Source: an uncultured Pontibacter sp. (lineage in GTDB: Bacteria; Bacteroidota; Bacteroidia; Cytophagales; Hymenobacteraceae). From it: a DNA stretch of 64,000 bases. The position numbers and the translations under genes were made by a program. The stretch covers positions 124,001-188,000 of the forward strand of contig NZ_CANLMZ010000003.1 in assembly GCF_947492645.1 (NCBI RefSeq), given 5' to 3'. The notes under the pieces were generated by a model. That model did no database searches. It had not been told where the DNA came from and saw only the letters and a list, made by a program, of their open reading frames with translations. Below, piece by piece: positions 9,523-17,597 of the stretch (positions within the stretch are counted from its first letter, which is position 1; each line of letters starts with the position of its first letter).

Positions 9523-10185
9523 TTAAGAACAGCGCTCTACCAACTGCTCTTCCGGTGCAACCAACATGCCCCAATCCGATACCAAGCGGGTAAACTCTTG
9601 CTGCAAGGTATTGCTGCGGTCTTTGGCATACCAGCCATGCAGCTTTTCTGCCATCTCCTGAAAAGGCGTATCTTTTTGTTTCGCCTCTAGCACCAACTCC
9701 TGCGCAGTAGCGGGTCTTGGGCCCCAGGTGCCCAGGACTTGCAATGTATCGGCATGCAGGGCAATCAGTTTAGGTATAGAACGGCCGCCGTTGGTAAGGT
9801 AAGCATCCATAATCTCAGGATTTTCATCGCGGAGCAAAAGCTTTACCTCAACTACCGGAGAGGCATCTGCAACCTTAACAATGGCCGGTATGTTTTGGGC
9901 TGCATCGCCACACCAGGCTTCTGTAAGTATAACCCATACCATGGGGGTTTGCAGGCTTAGCATTTTCTGAACCATTTCATCCTGCAGCACAGTAGTTTTC
10001 TCTACCCGTCTCATGCGCTGCATGTTCATGCGGGTGTATTCCACCATTGCTTCTGAATGGTCGGTGCCGGTTGTTTTATTTTCAGCCAAAAGCTTATCAA
10101 TCATCTCACGGTACTGTGTGCAGCTGATAGCCTTTGATAGTATTTCTTTGGTAATCAATGTATTTGCTCCGGTTCTCTCAGTCAT
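9523..10185 (-). CDS. Thioredoxin-family protein
   Basis: 220 residues from the ATG giving MTERTGANT; an upstream TTG would add 11 residues. The central part has the thioredoxin-like strand and active-site loop WVILTEAWCGDAAQNIP. The second cysteine of the CxxC motif is replaced, giving CGDA, so a classical disulfide exchange is unlikely. GGRSIPKLIAL supplies the cis-proline region. There is no signal peptide, so it is cytosolic. Such one-cysteine thioredoxin-like proteins are common in Bacteroidota; the role is unknown. A near-consensus promoter lies at 10219-10249. Confidence 0.8.
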   Translation of the reverse strand: MTERTGANTLITKEILSKAISCTQYREMIDKLLAENKTTGTDHSEAMVEYTRMNMQRMRRVEKTTVLQDEMVQKMLSLQTPMVWVILTEAWCGDAAQNIPAIVKVADASPVVEVKLLLRDENPEIMDAYLTNGGRSIPKLIALHADTLQVLGTWGPRPATAQELVLEAKQKDTPFQEMAEKLHGWYAKDRSNTLQQEFTRLVSDWGMLVAPEEQLVERCS

Positions 10186-10218
10186 AATATCTTTTATTCT
10201 TGATGTATGTGGTTGCAA

Positions 10219-10249
10219 TAAAAATATGCGCTCACCTATATATTACAAA
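10219..10249 (-). promoter_or_regulatory. Candidate promoter of the thioredoxin-like gene
   Basis: On the minus strand TTTG is followed after exactly 19 bases by TATTTTTA, one mismatch from the Bacteroidota -7 box TANNTTTG. It lies 34 bases upstream of the chosen ATG. Confidence 0.5.
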
Positions 10250-10697
10250 TTATGGATATAAATAGTTCCCCTGCTCCTGCTTTAGCTGCTTTAAGCGGCT
10301 TTGTAAAACTGTGCTTCACAAACAGTAACTTATTGATTTCCAAAATTTAGCAAGGCAGTTAAGCATTAAGCTAAAATTTGACTTTTATCAGAGGTTATAA
10401 TTTTTAATCTTGCTTAAAGATACATTAAAACAGCTGAACCTAGTATAGCCAAACTGCTGCAGCATGGCAATGCTATCTGTTTATCACTACTACACAACTA
10501 TACTTATACTTCTAAAACACCTGGCGCTTCAGAAGTATAAACTTTGCATTTACAGGAGATAAAGCCCCGAAACCTAAATTTAATTCTCGGTGGCTTTAGC
10601 CTCATACTTTAACTTTTACTTTCTCATAGTTATCATCTGCTTATAACACTTTACCAATTACAAGATTTTACAAAGTATATTTTGCAATTAAGCATTT
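10250..10697. other. Intergenic region upstream of sdpR-like gene
   Basis: AT-rich and without a plausible gene. It contains an inverted repeat with 10-bp arms (10504-10513 and 10530-10539), each carrying the AAGTATAA octamer, and TTTG at 10681-10684 that could be a -33 element for the next gene. Confidence 0.55.
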
Positions 10698-10719
10698 TAT
10701 TTAGATATTTATCTAAATA
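10698..10719. promoter_or_regulatory. Perfect palindromic operator for the ArsR/SdpR-type repressor
   Basis: Two 10-bp arms (10698-10707, TATTTAGATA, and 10710-10719) with a 2-bp centre form an exact palindrome ending 12 bases before the GTG start. A dimeric winged-helix repressor encoded by the next gene is the natural ligand (inference from position and symmetry). Confidence 0.75.
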
Positions 10720-10731
10720 CCTAATAGCAGC

Positions 10732-10986
10732 GTGAACAAAGTATTTAAAGCTTTAAATGACAACACCCGTCGGGAGATTTTAAATCTGCTGAAGGAGAAG
10801 GATATGACAGCCGGTGAGATAGCGGAGGCTTTTAGCATTACAAAACCAAGCATTTCGCACCACCTCGATATTTTAAGCCAGGCAGAGCTGGTAACATCGG
10901 AAAAGCAGGGGCAATTTGTAATTTACTCGCTTAACACTACTGTACTTGATGATATACTAACCTGGATGATGACACTTAAAAATTAG
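10732..10986 (+). CDS. sdpR: ArsR/SdpR-family autorepressor
   Basis: 84 residues from a GTG start, a compact winged-helix protein: MNKVFKALNDNTRREILNLL, then the recognition segment ITKPSISHHLDILSQAELV and the wing SEKQGQFVIYSLN. No metal-binding cysteines are present, which separates it from arsenic/zinc-sensing ArsR proteins and fits the SdpR group. Four bases separate it from the SdpI-family gene, the usual partner, so the two form an operon controlled by the palindrome at 10698-10719. The symbol is by family and context. Confidence 0.85.
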   Translation: MNKVFKALNDNTRREILNLLKEKDMTAGEIAEAFSITKPSISHHLDILSQAELVTSEKQGQFVIYSLNTTVLDDILTWMMTLKN

Positions 10987-10990
10987 GCCC

Positions 10991-11650
10991 ATGAAACAGA
11001 GAAGCACATTACTGGAGACCCTGATTTGGGGATTGGCACTAATACCGCTGATTTACTTATTTATAAACTGGCAGGCACTTCCAGACCGCGTCCCGATTCA
11101 TTTTAACTATAAAGGCGAGGCCGATGACTGGGGCAGCAAAAACTTTTTGGCAGGTGTTGTTTTGGTTGTAACGTTGGGCCTGAACCTCCTGTTACTGGCC
11201 ATACCTGCCATAGACCCCAAAGACAAGATTACGCATATGGGCAGCAAGTACCACCAATTACGGCTGATGCTGTCCTTGTTTTCGTCGGCCTTAACGGTAT
11301 TTATTATCTACAGCGCCAAAGCAGGCAGCCTCGAAAACTCAAACTTTATTCATTTGCTGGTAGGCGGCTTGTTTATCGCTTTTGGCAACTATTTCCAGGC
11401 TATCAAGCCTAATTACTTTATTGGCATACGCACCCCCTGGACCCTGGAAAGCGAAACCGTTTGGCGTAAAACGCACCGCATTGGCGGCAGGCTGTGGATG
11501 GTGGGCGGTGTGCTTATGTGCCTCACAGCACTCATAAATGACCCTATACTACGCCTTGTTATTTTTCTTGCCACGGCAGCCATTGTTGTACTTGTACCGG
11601 TGGTGTACTCTTTTGTAGAACAGCGCAAAGAACGACAGGCAGCGCATTAA
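10991..11650 (+). CDS. sdpI: SdpI-family membrane protein (immunity/signalling type)
   Basis: 219 residues. The N-terminal DUF1648 part has a TM helix and PDRVPIHFNYKGEADDWGSK (about 31-50). The C-terminal SdpI domain shows IKPNYFIGIRTPWTLESETVWRKTHRIGGRLW (about 138-169) between TM helices; about six helices in all. In Bacillus SdpI gives immunity to the SdpC toxin and titrates SdpR to the membrane. No SdpC-like gene is seen nearby, so here it may answer to an outside toxin or another membrane signal (inference). The next gene, a hydrolase, follows after 26 bases and may be in the same operon. Confidence 0.88.
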   Translation: MKQRSTLLETLIWGLALIPLIYLFINWQALPDRVPIHFNYKGEADDWGSKNFLAGVVLVVTLGLNLLLLAIPAIDPKDKITHMGSKYHQLRLMLSLFSSALTVFIIYSAKAGSLENSNFIHLLVGGLFIAFGNYFQAIKPNYFIGIRTPWTLESETVWRKTHRIGGRLWMVGGVLMCLTALINDPILRLVIFLATAAIVVLVPVVYSFVEQRKERQAAH

Positions 11651-11676
11651 CCTTATCCTTAACCCAACTACATCTC

Positions 11677-13086
11677 ATGAAAAAGCACCTCTTTTCCTTC
11701 TTTCTGCTTTCGCTGCTCACGTATACTTCGCTTGCGCAAGAGGCAAACAACGTAACTGGATCTTGGAATGGCTCTTTAACTGTAGGTGGCGCAAAACTAA
11801 GGCTGGTCTTCAATATCAGTACCGGCCCCGGTGGCACCCTCACCGCCACCATGGATAGCCCCGACCAGGGCGCCAAAGGAATTCCGGTAGCATCCGTGAA
11901 GCAGGAGCAGGACAGTTTATACTTAGATATTCCGGCTATTCGGGGAAATTATGCGGGCAAAATTACTGGCCCCGAAAGTATAGATGGCTACTTAAAACAA
12001 GCGGGCCAAAGCATGCACATCCCGCTTACAAAGGGAGAGGCATCAGAACCAAAGCGCCCGCAAACACCCGCTAAGCCTTACCCTTACCAGGAAACCGAGG
12101 TAACCTTAGATAACAAGGCTGCAGGAATAAAATTGGTTGGTACACTTACCCTACCGGCTGGTAAATCGGCTGCTCCGGCTGTTATACTTTTTACCGGCTC
12201 CGGCCCCCAAGACCGCGACGAAACCATACTAGGCCACAAACCTTTTTTGGTGCTTGCCGATTACCTTACCCGCCAGGGCTTTGCCGTATTGCGCCTCGAT
12301 GACCGTGGCGTGGGTAAATCGGGAGGTAATTTTGCCACAGCCACCACCGCAGACTTTGCCTCTGATGCAGAAGCAGCTTATACTTACCTGAAGAACTTTA
12401 AAGGAGTTGATGCTAAAAAGATAGGCTTGCTAGGCCATAGCGAGGGCGCCTTGATAGCTGCAAAAGTAGCCGCAAAACACCCTGAAGTAGCTTTTGTTGT
12501 ATTGATGGCCGGCAACGCAGTACCCGGAACAGAGCTGCTGGTGGCCCAGAACGAGGCATTGTTGAAGGCATCGGGAGTACCACAAGAGCAACTGCAAGTA
12601 TACCTGCAACTGCGCGAAGCTCAATTTAAAGTAGCCGCCTCCGAAAAAGATGTGTTTAAGGCCGCTGAAAAAATAAAGCAACTGGAGCATGACGCAAAAG
12701 CCAAATTAACGGAACAAGAACAAAAGCAACTGGGGCTAACGCCGCAAAATGAGCAGGTTCTGGTGGCACAACTCAGCTCGCCCTGGATGCGCTACTACCT
12801 GGCCTACAACCCCGCTCCTGTTTTGCAAAAGCTAAAAATGCCTGTACTTGCCCTTAATGGAACCAAAGACCTGCAGGTGCCTTACCAGCAAAACCTGCCT
12901 GCTACCGAAAAAGCATTGCAAGCCGCTGGAAACAAAAAATATAAGATAAAGGAAATGCCAAACCTCAACCACCTTTTCCAGACCGCTAACACAGGCGGTC
13001 CAGCAGAGTATGGGCAGCTAGAGGAAACTATCGCTCCTGCCGCATTAGAGGAGATAGCAAACTGGCTAAAAGTAGTGGTGAAATAA
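11677..13086 (+). CDS. Secreted alpha/beta hydrolase with N-terminal beta domain
   Basis: Signal peptide of about 20 residues (ends SLAQ). Residues about 25-115 are a small beta domain (VTGSWNGSLTVGGAKLRLVF...). From about 135 the hydrolase begins: an oxyanion region FTGSGPQDRDE, the nucleophile elbow GHSEG with Ser near residue 254, and a late Asp/His region (NGTKDLQVP; LNHLFQ). An insertion rich in charged helices (about 320-375) forms a cap. The layout is that of the S9/alpha-beta hydrolases common in Bacteroidota, acting on esters or peptides in the periplasm. The substrate is unknown. Confidence 0.88.
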   Translation: MKKHLFSFFLLSLLTYTSLAQEANNVTGSWNGSLTVGGAKLRLVFNISTGPGGTLTATMDSPDQGAKGIPVASVKQEQDSLYLDIPAIRGNYAGKITGPESIDGYLKQAGQSMHIPLTKGEASEPKRPQTPAKPYPYQETEVTLDNKAAGIKLVGTLTLPAGKSAAPAVILFTGSGPQDRDETILGHKPFLVLADYLTRQGFAVLRLDDRGVGKSGGNFATATTADFASDAEAAYTYLKNFKGVDAKKIGLLGHSEGALIAAKVAAKHPEVAFVVLMAGNAVPGTELLVAQNEALLKASGVPQEQLQVYLQLREAQFKVAASEKDVFKAAEKIKQLEHDAKAKLTEQEQKQLGLTPQNEQVLVAQLSSPWMRYYLAYNPAPVLQKLKMPVLALNGTKDLQVPYQQNLPATEKALQAAGNKKYKIKEMPNLNHLFQTANTGGPAEYGQLEETIAPAALEEIANWLKVVVK

Positions 13087-13189
13087 ATATACTCGCTTTG
13101 CCGATTACGGTTATCTGCTGATTTCGACAAAAAAGCGTATGTTTATTACGTTTATACAGTAGTTAGCGTTTATTAATACTACATAAAAA

Positions 13190-14170
13190 ATGAAGAAAGC
13201 TTTAATGCTATTATTTCTTATTCCGCTCCTTTCTCATGGGCAAAAGTTAACTAAACAGGGGTTAGAAGAATACTTCCTTTTAGACAAAGGCGATACCGTC
13301 AACTTTTATATCTACAATCCGGAGAGACTAAAGAAAACAAAGGTCTTCTTGTTTTTGCAGGGTTCCAAACCAGCCCCTATGATAAGCAGTACTGACAGCG
13401 TGGAGTGCTGTTTCAATAACTTTCCAAAGTCTGAAATGAATCATTTTCCTAAGGAGTATGCCTTTGTGTATATCCAGAAGATAGGGGTCCCTTATTACGC
13501 CAATACAGACCATTATGTGGCTAGTGCTAAGTTCAATGAAAGGAACAACGTACTAGACAGGGCAGAGGTGGCTAGCAAAGTACTAAACTATGTGGTTAAA
13601 AGACTATACCCAAAGGCACAAGTTGTTGCAGTCATGGGGCACTCAGAAGGGAGCGACGTGGCGGCACGCTTGGCAGTAATCAACAAAAAAGTAACACACC
13701 TAGGCTTCGCTTCTGGAAACGGAGCCCCGCAGATGTTTAATGATGTTTTGTTCATCAGGCGTAAAATGCACAGCGGGGAAATAAACGCTGTGGAGGCCCA
13801 AGCTCAGCTTGACGCTTACTTTACAGGTATGGAAGGAGTGTTTAAAAGGCCCGGTTCTGTTACTGACACTTTTCGGGGTGATACCTATAAATGGCACTAT
13901 GCGATAAACCAGCCCCCGATAGAGAACCTTTTGAAGCTGAAGATTCCTATCTTCCTGACAATAGGAAGCAATGATGAAGCCGTGCCTGTAGAAGCCACGG
14001 ACTACATCAAGTCTGAGTTTGTTCGCCTGCAGAAGAGTAACCTAACTTACAAGGTATACCCCAACAGCAACCACAGCTATGTCGAAACTTTGCCTAACGG
14101 AGAGTCCAGAGACCATTGGTCGGAGCTATTCGCCGACTTCGCTGAATTTATCAAAAGTAACAACCGCTAA
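13190..14170 (+). CDS. Secreted alpha/beta hydrolase-like protein, first gene of the cassette-like island
   Basis: 326 residues with a signal peptide (LLFLIPLLSHGQ). The nucleophile elbow is MGHSEGSDVAARLA with Ser152; candidate acid and base are in GSNDEAVPVEA and SNHSYVETLP. Its stop codon lies within the left boundary of attC-like site 1 (14164-14233). A GTTAGCG motif matching the right ends of those sites sits at 13162-13168 just before the gene, so it may be the first cassette (inference). It contains no copy of the genome-wide AAGTATAA octamer, unlike the hydrolase before it. The substrate is unknown. Confidence 0.8.
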   Translation: MKKALMLLFLIPLLSHGQKLTKQGLEEYFLLDKGDTVNFYIYNPERLKKTKVFLFLQGSKPAPMISSTDSVECCFNNFPKSEMNHFPKEYAFVYIQKIGVPYYANTDHYVASAKFNERNNVLDRAEVASKVLNYVVKRLYPKAQVVAVMGHSEGSDVAARLAVINKKVTHLGFASGNGAPQMFNDVLFIRRKMHSGEINAVEAQAQLDAYFTGMEGVFKRPGSVTDTFRGDTYKWHYAINQPPIENLLKLKIPIFLTIGSNDEAVPVEATDYIKSEFVRLQKSNLTYKVYPNSNHSYVETLPNGESRDHWSELFADFAEFIKSNNR

Positions 14171-14233
14171 CCAAGCACATGAGGTAAGCTTCGGCAGATG
14201 CCTTGCTCACCTCATGTACAAATCCGTTGGCGG
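14164..14233 (+). repeat. attC-like site 1
   Basis: Outer boxes CCGCTAAC (14164-14171) and GTTGGCGG (14226-14233) pair with one wobble. Inner 13-nt arms (14177-14189 and 14205-14217) pair with one mismatch. Unequal unpaired spacers lie between boxes and arms. At 70 nt, with a TAAC...GTT frame at the 3' end of a gene, it has attC geometry, though the boxes depart from the strict RYYYAAC/GTTRRRY consensus. Confidence 0.6.
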
Positions 14234-14274
14234 TAATATTGACAGAGCCGACCTTAAAGACAAAGAAATAGTTA

Positions 14275-15282
14275 ATGACAGAAATAAAACTATACAAGAC
14301 AACAACCAAAGGGCTGAAAATTATCGGTATGTGTTTGCCGTTTGTGGTATTAGGTCTTTTTTTGTTATCTGACGCAACATTTGGGTCGACAAATTATATT
14401 ATGAGTTGGCTTTGTATTTGCTTCTTCGGACTTGGTATTCCGATTGGGCTATTTCAAACTTTTGACAAACGACCACAAATTATAATATCAGAAAACGGCA
14501 TTTGGGACAGGACGACAAATCAAGATGAAGTAAAATGGGAACAAATAATTGAAGCCTATCTACTTGACATTCACGGACAAAAGTTTATTTCATTAGTAAC
14601 AGACGAAACATTCGTTTTCAAGAAGAAAATTTACAAGTGGGCTGAAAAAATAAATAGAGAAATTGGAGCACAAAATCTCAATCTGCATTTAGGACAAATA
14701 AACATTGACGAAATTGAACTAACTAATTTTCTCAACCGATTATGCAAAGAAAATATAGAAGAGCGAAGAAAATTGATTAAGACATTTAAAATCAAGAGTG
14801 CTGATTTTTCTATTTCCGACCTTCAGAAGATACTCGTTTACATTTTAGTTTCAGTAGCACTTCTTTTATTGTCCCTATCAAGTTTTGCCGCATTTATGAC
14901 AATTATGATTGTGATGGGAATTTCTGCGTTTATTGCACGGTGGAGACCAGACAATTTGACTTTAAGAAGATATGCAGGAACAGCAACTTGGCTTGGACTT
15001 ATAAATATGGTTCTATGTTTCGGTATAATTAAAGTTTACGACAATATAACCGAAGACGTGGCTGAACAAGTGGCAATTGAAATCGAAGAGTTCCAAAGGC
15101 AAAATGCAACTTTCCCGATTGACATTAAATCAATCAATGAGAAATTAGAACTTAATTTTATAGAACGCTATTTTGCTAACCAAATTGACTATAAGACACT
15201 TGACAACGACTATGAATTAGAAGCGAATATGCTTTTCGGAAAGCGTAGAAAGTATGACAAAAACAATAGTGAATGGAAATAA
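14275..15282 (+). CDS. Hypothetical membrane protein, STM3941-like
   Basis: 335 residues. TM segments are seen at about 15-35, 43-62, 183-205, 207-225 and 238-258. Between the first two and the later ones lies a cytoplasmic part with ISENGIWDRTTNQDEVKWEQI, which recalls STM3941-type proteins of unknown function. The C-terminal tail (about 265-335) is charged and includes IEIEEFQRQ. Base composition is clearly more AT-rich than neighbouring core genes. It sits between attC-like sites 1 and 2, on the same strand as the other island genes, and is best read as cassette cargo. The function is unknown. Confidence 0.75.
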   Translation: MTEIKLYKTTTKGLKIIGMCLPFVVLGLFLLSDATFGSTNYIMSWLCICFFGLGIPIGLFQTFDKRPQIIISENGIWDRTTNQDEVKWEQIIEAYLLDIHGQKFISLVTDETFVFKKKIYKWAEKINREIGAQNLNLHLGQINIDEIELTNFLNRLCKENIEERRKLIKTFKIKSADFSISDLQKILVYILVSVALLLLSLSSFAAFMTIMIVMGISAFIARWRPDNLTLRRYAGTATWLGLINMVLCFGIIKVYDNITEDVAEQVAIEIEEFQRQNATFPIDIKSINEKLELNFIERYFANQIDYKTLDNDYELEANMLFGKRRKYDKNNSEWK

Positions 15283-15288
15283 ATACTA

Positions 15289-15421
15289 CCGCCAACAGCC
15301 GTTTTGCAAAAGCGGGGGTTTTGTGCTTCTATGACAATGAAGTGCTAAATTCAAGCTTTGTGCATCTAATGATGTTCAGTGCTAAAAATCCCCGCCTTCG
15401 CAAAGCGGCAAAACGTTAGCC
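15289..15421 (+). repeat. attC-like site 2 (long form)
   Basis: CCGCCAAC (15289-15296) at the left and GTTAGCC (15415-15421) at the right bracket 20-nt arms (15298-15317 and 15390-15409) that match at 17 positions. The 72-nt centre holds two imperfect copies of a unit starting GTGCNTCTA and ending AGTGCTAAA. Its 133-nt length is within the range of long attC sites. It starts 6 bases after the preceding stop codon. Confidence 0.6.
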
Positions 15422-15461
15422 AAAAATTGGAATCATAGAAATGAAGAGAAGAACAGGAACA

Positions 15462-15974
15462 ATGAAGAACTTGGGGCTTATTCTGATTTCCGTTCTGTTA
15501 ATATCATCTTGCAGACAAGCACTCTATGACATTAATTATAAAGGAGAAGAAAATTTCAAATCATTTTATGTAGTTGACACTATAAGCATAAAGAATCCTG
15601 TGCGTGTCTTTTCTCAAAAGCATGGTGGAATGTTTATTCTTTCAAGTGATAAACTCAAAGAGTACCGAAATGAAGCAGACTTCTTTCTATCGCCTGATGT
15701 CTTCATCTTGGGACAGGATTTATATAGGGATTTGAGCACGGAAGATTTTAGACGTTACAACTATCCTGACCGTGGTGGATGTGAAGTGAGAGAGTCAGAA
15801 ACTAAAGTTGATGGGTTAGAGATTTATGAATTCGTCAGCCAACCAAGGTTTGTAATGGGCTTGATAAACACGAATTACTATCATGTAAAGCATAATTCTG
15901 AAGTCTATTTTAATATTCCTGTAAAGAACCCCAAAGCAACATATCACAAAATGGTTTATCCATTGTGCCAGTAG
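15462..15974 (+). CDS. Hypothetical lipoprotein in the cassette-like island
   Basis: 170 residues from the ATG giving MKNLGLILIS; an in-frame ATG at 15441 would add seven residues. The signal ends in the lipobox LISSC, so it should be a membrane-anchored lipoprotein. The body has no motif I recognise; aromatic-rich strands (FKSFYVVDTISIKN, YYHVKHNSEVYFNIP) suggest a beta fold. It lies between attC-like sites 2 and 3, same strand as the rest of the island, with AT-rich composition. Likely a mobile accessory gene of unknown function. Confidence 0.7.
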   Translation: MKNLGLILISVLLISSCRQALYDINYKGEENFKSFYVVDTISIKNPVRVFSQKHGGMFILSSDKLKEYRNEADFFLSPDVFILGQDLYRDLSTEDFRRYNYPDRGGCEVRESETKVDGLEIYEFVSQPRFVMGLINTNYYHVKHNSEVYFNIPVKNPKATYHKMVYPLCQ

Positions 15975-16026
15975 GTTTTGTACATAGAATTCATCGAATA
16001 AAAAAGAGTAACTTAAATAAATCTCT

Positions 16027-16092
16027 GGCTAACAAAGTGCAGCTTTAGCCCTTGCTACGCTTCGGGCTTCGGCTGCACGAGTAACGTTACAA
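16027..16092 (+). repeat. attC-like site 3
   Basis: GGCTAAC (16027-16033) and GTTACAA (16086-16092) frame a hairpin with 7-bp arms GTGCAGC/GCTGCAC (16037-16043 and 16072-16078). Past a 3-nt internal loop come 5 further pairs (AGCCC/GGGCT). The outer boxes pair only through TAAC/GTTA. Length 66 nt. Confidence 0.55.
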
Positions 16093-16114
16093 GTTTGTTC
16101 AACAACAGCAGGTA

Positions 16115-16380
16115 ATGACAAAAGCAGAAAAATACTTTCACAGTTTGAACCTCAAAGTCAAGAGAAGCTGTCAAGCTTACGACAATTCTTTTTTGAGGTA
16201 CTACCCGACACAGAAAAAGCATTCTGCATAATAAAGTCAGTAAATACCATCTGTAATTTGCTGCTTACAAGAAGTATATCAGCTTTTTTACAGTTTAGCA
16301 GAAATTGAAGATAAAGTCTCTGTATATAGCGTTAAAAAGACAATAGACAGATTTCATGCTCGCCAAACCCTTACCAATTG
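16115..16380 (+). pseudogene. Degraded small gene, possibly DUF1801-like
   Basis: The frame from the ATG at 16115 gives MTKAEKYFHSL and then nonsense to a stop. Shifting by one base at about 16142 gives FEPQSQEKLSSLRQFF and VLPDTEKAF, which resembles the opening of DUF1801 proteins. That frame also ends early (about 16308). Loss of one T in the TTTGAA stretch would explain the break. A further short frame (EIEDKVSVYSVKKTIDRF) follows. Read as a decaying cassette gene between sites 3 and 4; the family match is tentative. Confidence 0.4.
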
Positions 16381-16439
16381 ATTTGATACGGAAAATCATT
16401 TTACTAAAATCAACGCTTTGGTGCAATCAATAACCAAAA

Positions 16440-16805
16440 ATGAAAATAACACCTGAACATAATGAGCGAATGGCGAAAATGACATTCGCATCAGTTTACC
16501 CTCACTACATCACGAAAGTGGAGAGAAAAGGGAGGACAAAAGAAGAACTGCATCAAGTAATAGAATGGCTTACAGGATTTAACGACAGTAAATTACAAGA
16601 GCTAATTGACGAAAAGGCAACTTTTGAAATATTCTTTAAAAACGCAGAACTCAACCCAAAAGCAAATTTGATAACAGGGGTGATTTGTGGCTACAGAATT
16701 GAAGAAATTGATAATCCTTTAACCAAACAAGTAAGGTATTTAGATAAACTTGTGGACGAGTTAGCAAAAGGTAAAAAAATGGAGAAAATACTTCGGGTTA
16801 AATAA
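16440..16805 (+). CDS. DUF2200 family protein
   Basis: 121 residues. MAKMTFASVYPHYITKVERKGRTKEELHQVIEWLTGF (about 11-47) is the characteristic DUF2200 opening, and KANLITGVICGYRIEEIDNPL (about 75-95) its second conserved block. The length is that of the family. It is a soluble cytosolic protein of unknown function. It is the cargo upstream of attC-like site 4 and is AT-rich. Confidence 0.85.
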   Translation: MKITPEHNERMAKMTFASVYPHYITKVERKGRTKEELHQVIEWLTGFNDSKLQELIDEKATFEIFFKNAELNPKANLITGVICGYRIEEIDNPLTKQVRYLDKLVDELAKGKKMEKILRVK

Positions 16806-16838
16806 ATACTCAAATACCAGACGACACAACAGAAAAGA

Positions 16839-16902
16839 CCACTAACAGCATGGTTAAGGGCTAAGCTTTGTGCGCCTCTCAAAGTTAATGTTTGGTTAGC
16901 GG
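16839..16902 (+). repeat. attC-like site 4
   Basis: CCACTAAC (16839-16846) and GTTAGCGG (16895-16902) pair with one mismatch. The inner arms are weak (about GCTTTG/CAAAGT plus a few pairs). The 64-nt element begins 34 bases after the DUF2200 stop codon. It is the least regular of the four. Confidence 0.5.
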
Positions 16903-16974
16903 TAAAGCGTATCCGAATCGCCTCCTCCGGGGGAAAAGCATGAAGGAGGGCTAGTACACATAGAAAATAACAAC

Positions 16975-17487
16975 ATGAAAAAATCTGTATTATTACTTGC
17001 AGGACTGCTGGCATCATTTGGGCTTGGCTTTTCCATTAATACCATTATTGCAAAACAACCTGACATTGCTGTTGGCAAAGCAGGCATCAATGTATACAAA
17101 ACAGAAAAAGACAACATGAAACTAGGAGCATTTTCAGTAAGTATGAATGTTAAGGACCTTAAGGTGTCAAAGGAGTTTTATGAGAACCTGGGGTTTAAGG
17201 TTTTTGCTGGAGGGATGGAGCAAAATTACCTCATCATGAAAAATGAGAATGCACTCATCGGGTTATTTCAGGGCATGTTTAAAGGCAATATTCTAACGTT
17301 TAATCCTGGTTGGGACGAAAATGCCGCTAACATTGAACAGTTTGATGATGTACGGGATATTCAGCGAAAGCTAAAAAACAAAGGAGTTACATTGACAAGC
17401 GAAGCAGATGAGAAAACCTCTGGCCCGGCAAGCCTTATGCTCACCGACCCAGATGGCAACGTTATACTTATTGATCAACACCGTTAA
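16975..17487 (+). CDS. VOC (glyoxalase-fold) protein with N-terminal hydrophobic segment
   Basis: 170 residues. A hydrophobic N terminus (LLLAGLLASFGLGFSI) looks like a signal or membrane anchor. The VOC fold begins at MKLGAFSVSMNVKDLKVSKEFYENLGF (about 43-69) and ends with LTDPDGNVILIDQH. Cytosolic VOC relatives lack the leader; an internal Met at about residue 43 is a possible alternative start. Substrate and metal use are unknown. It follows attC-like site 4, so it could be the last cassette. The octamer TTATACTT reappears at 17462-17469 at its 3' end, which argues that the end belongs to the host chromosome. Confidence 0.78.
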   Translation: MKKSVLLLAGLLASFGLGFSINTIIAKQPDIAVGKAGINVYKTEKDNMKLGAFSVSMNVKDLKVSKEFYENLGFKVFAGGMEQNYLIMKNENALIGLFQGMFKGNILTFNPGWDENAANIEQFDDVRDIQRKLKNKGVTLTSEADEKTSGPASLMLTDPDGNVILIDQHR

Positions 17488-17597
17488 GCCATACTACCGC
17501 CTGATACTGCTTAAAAAAAACCTACTAAACAACAATCAACCTCTTGCTGCAACCTGTAAAAGGCCGTGAGTCCTGATTTGCCGGAGGCCCCTGTAGC

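Noticed and set aside
14079..14372. 97-codon frame overlapping two island genes
   Set aside because: Crosses attC-like site 1 and overlaps genes in both directions in another frame.
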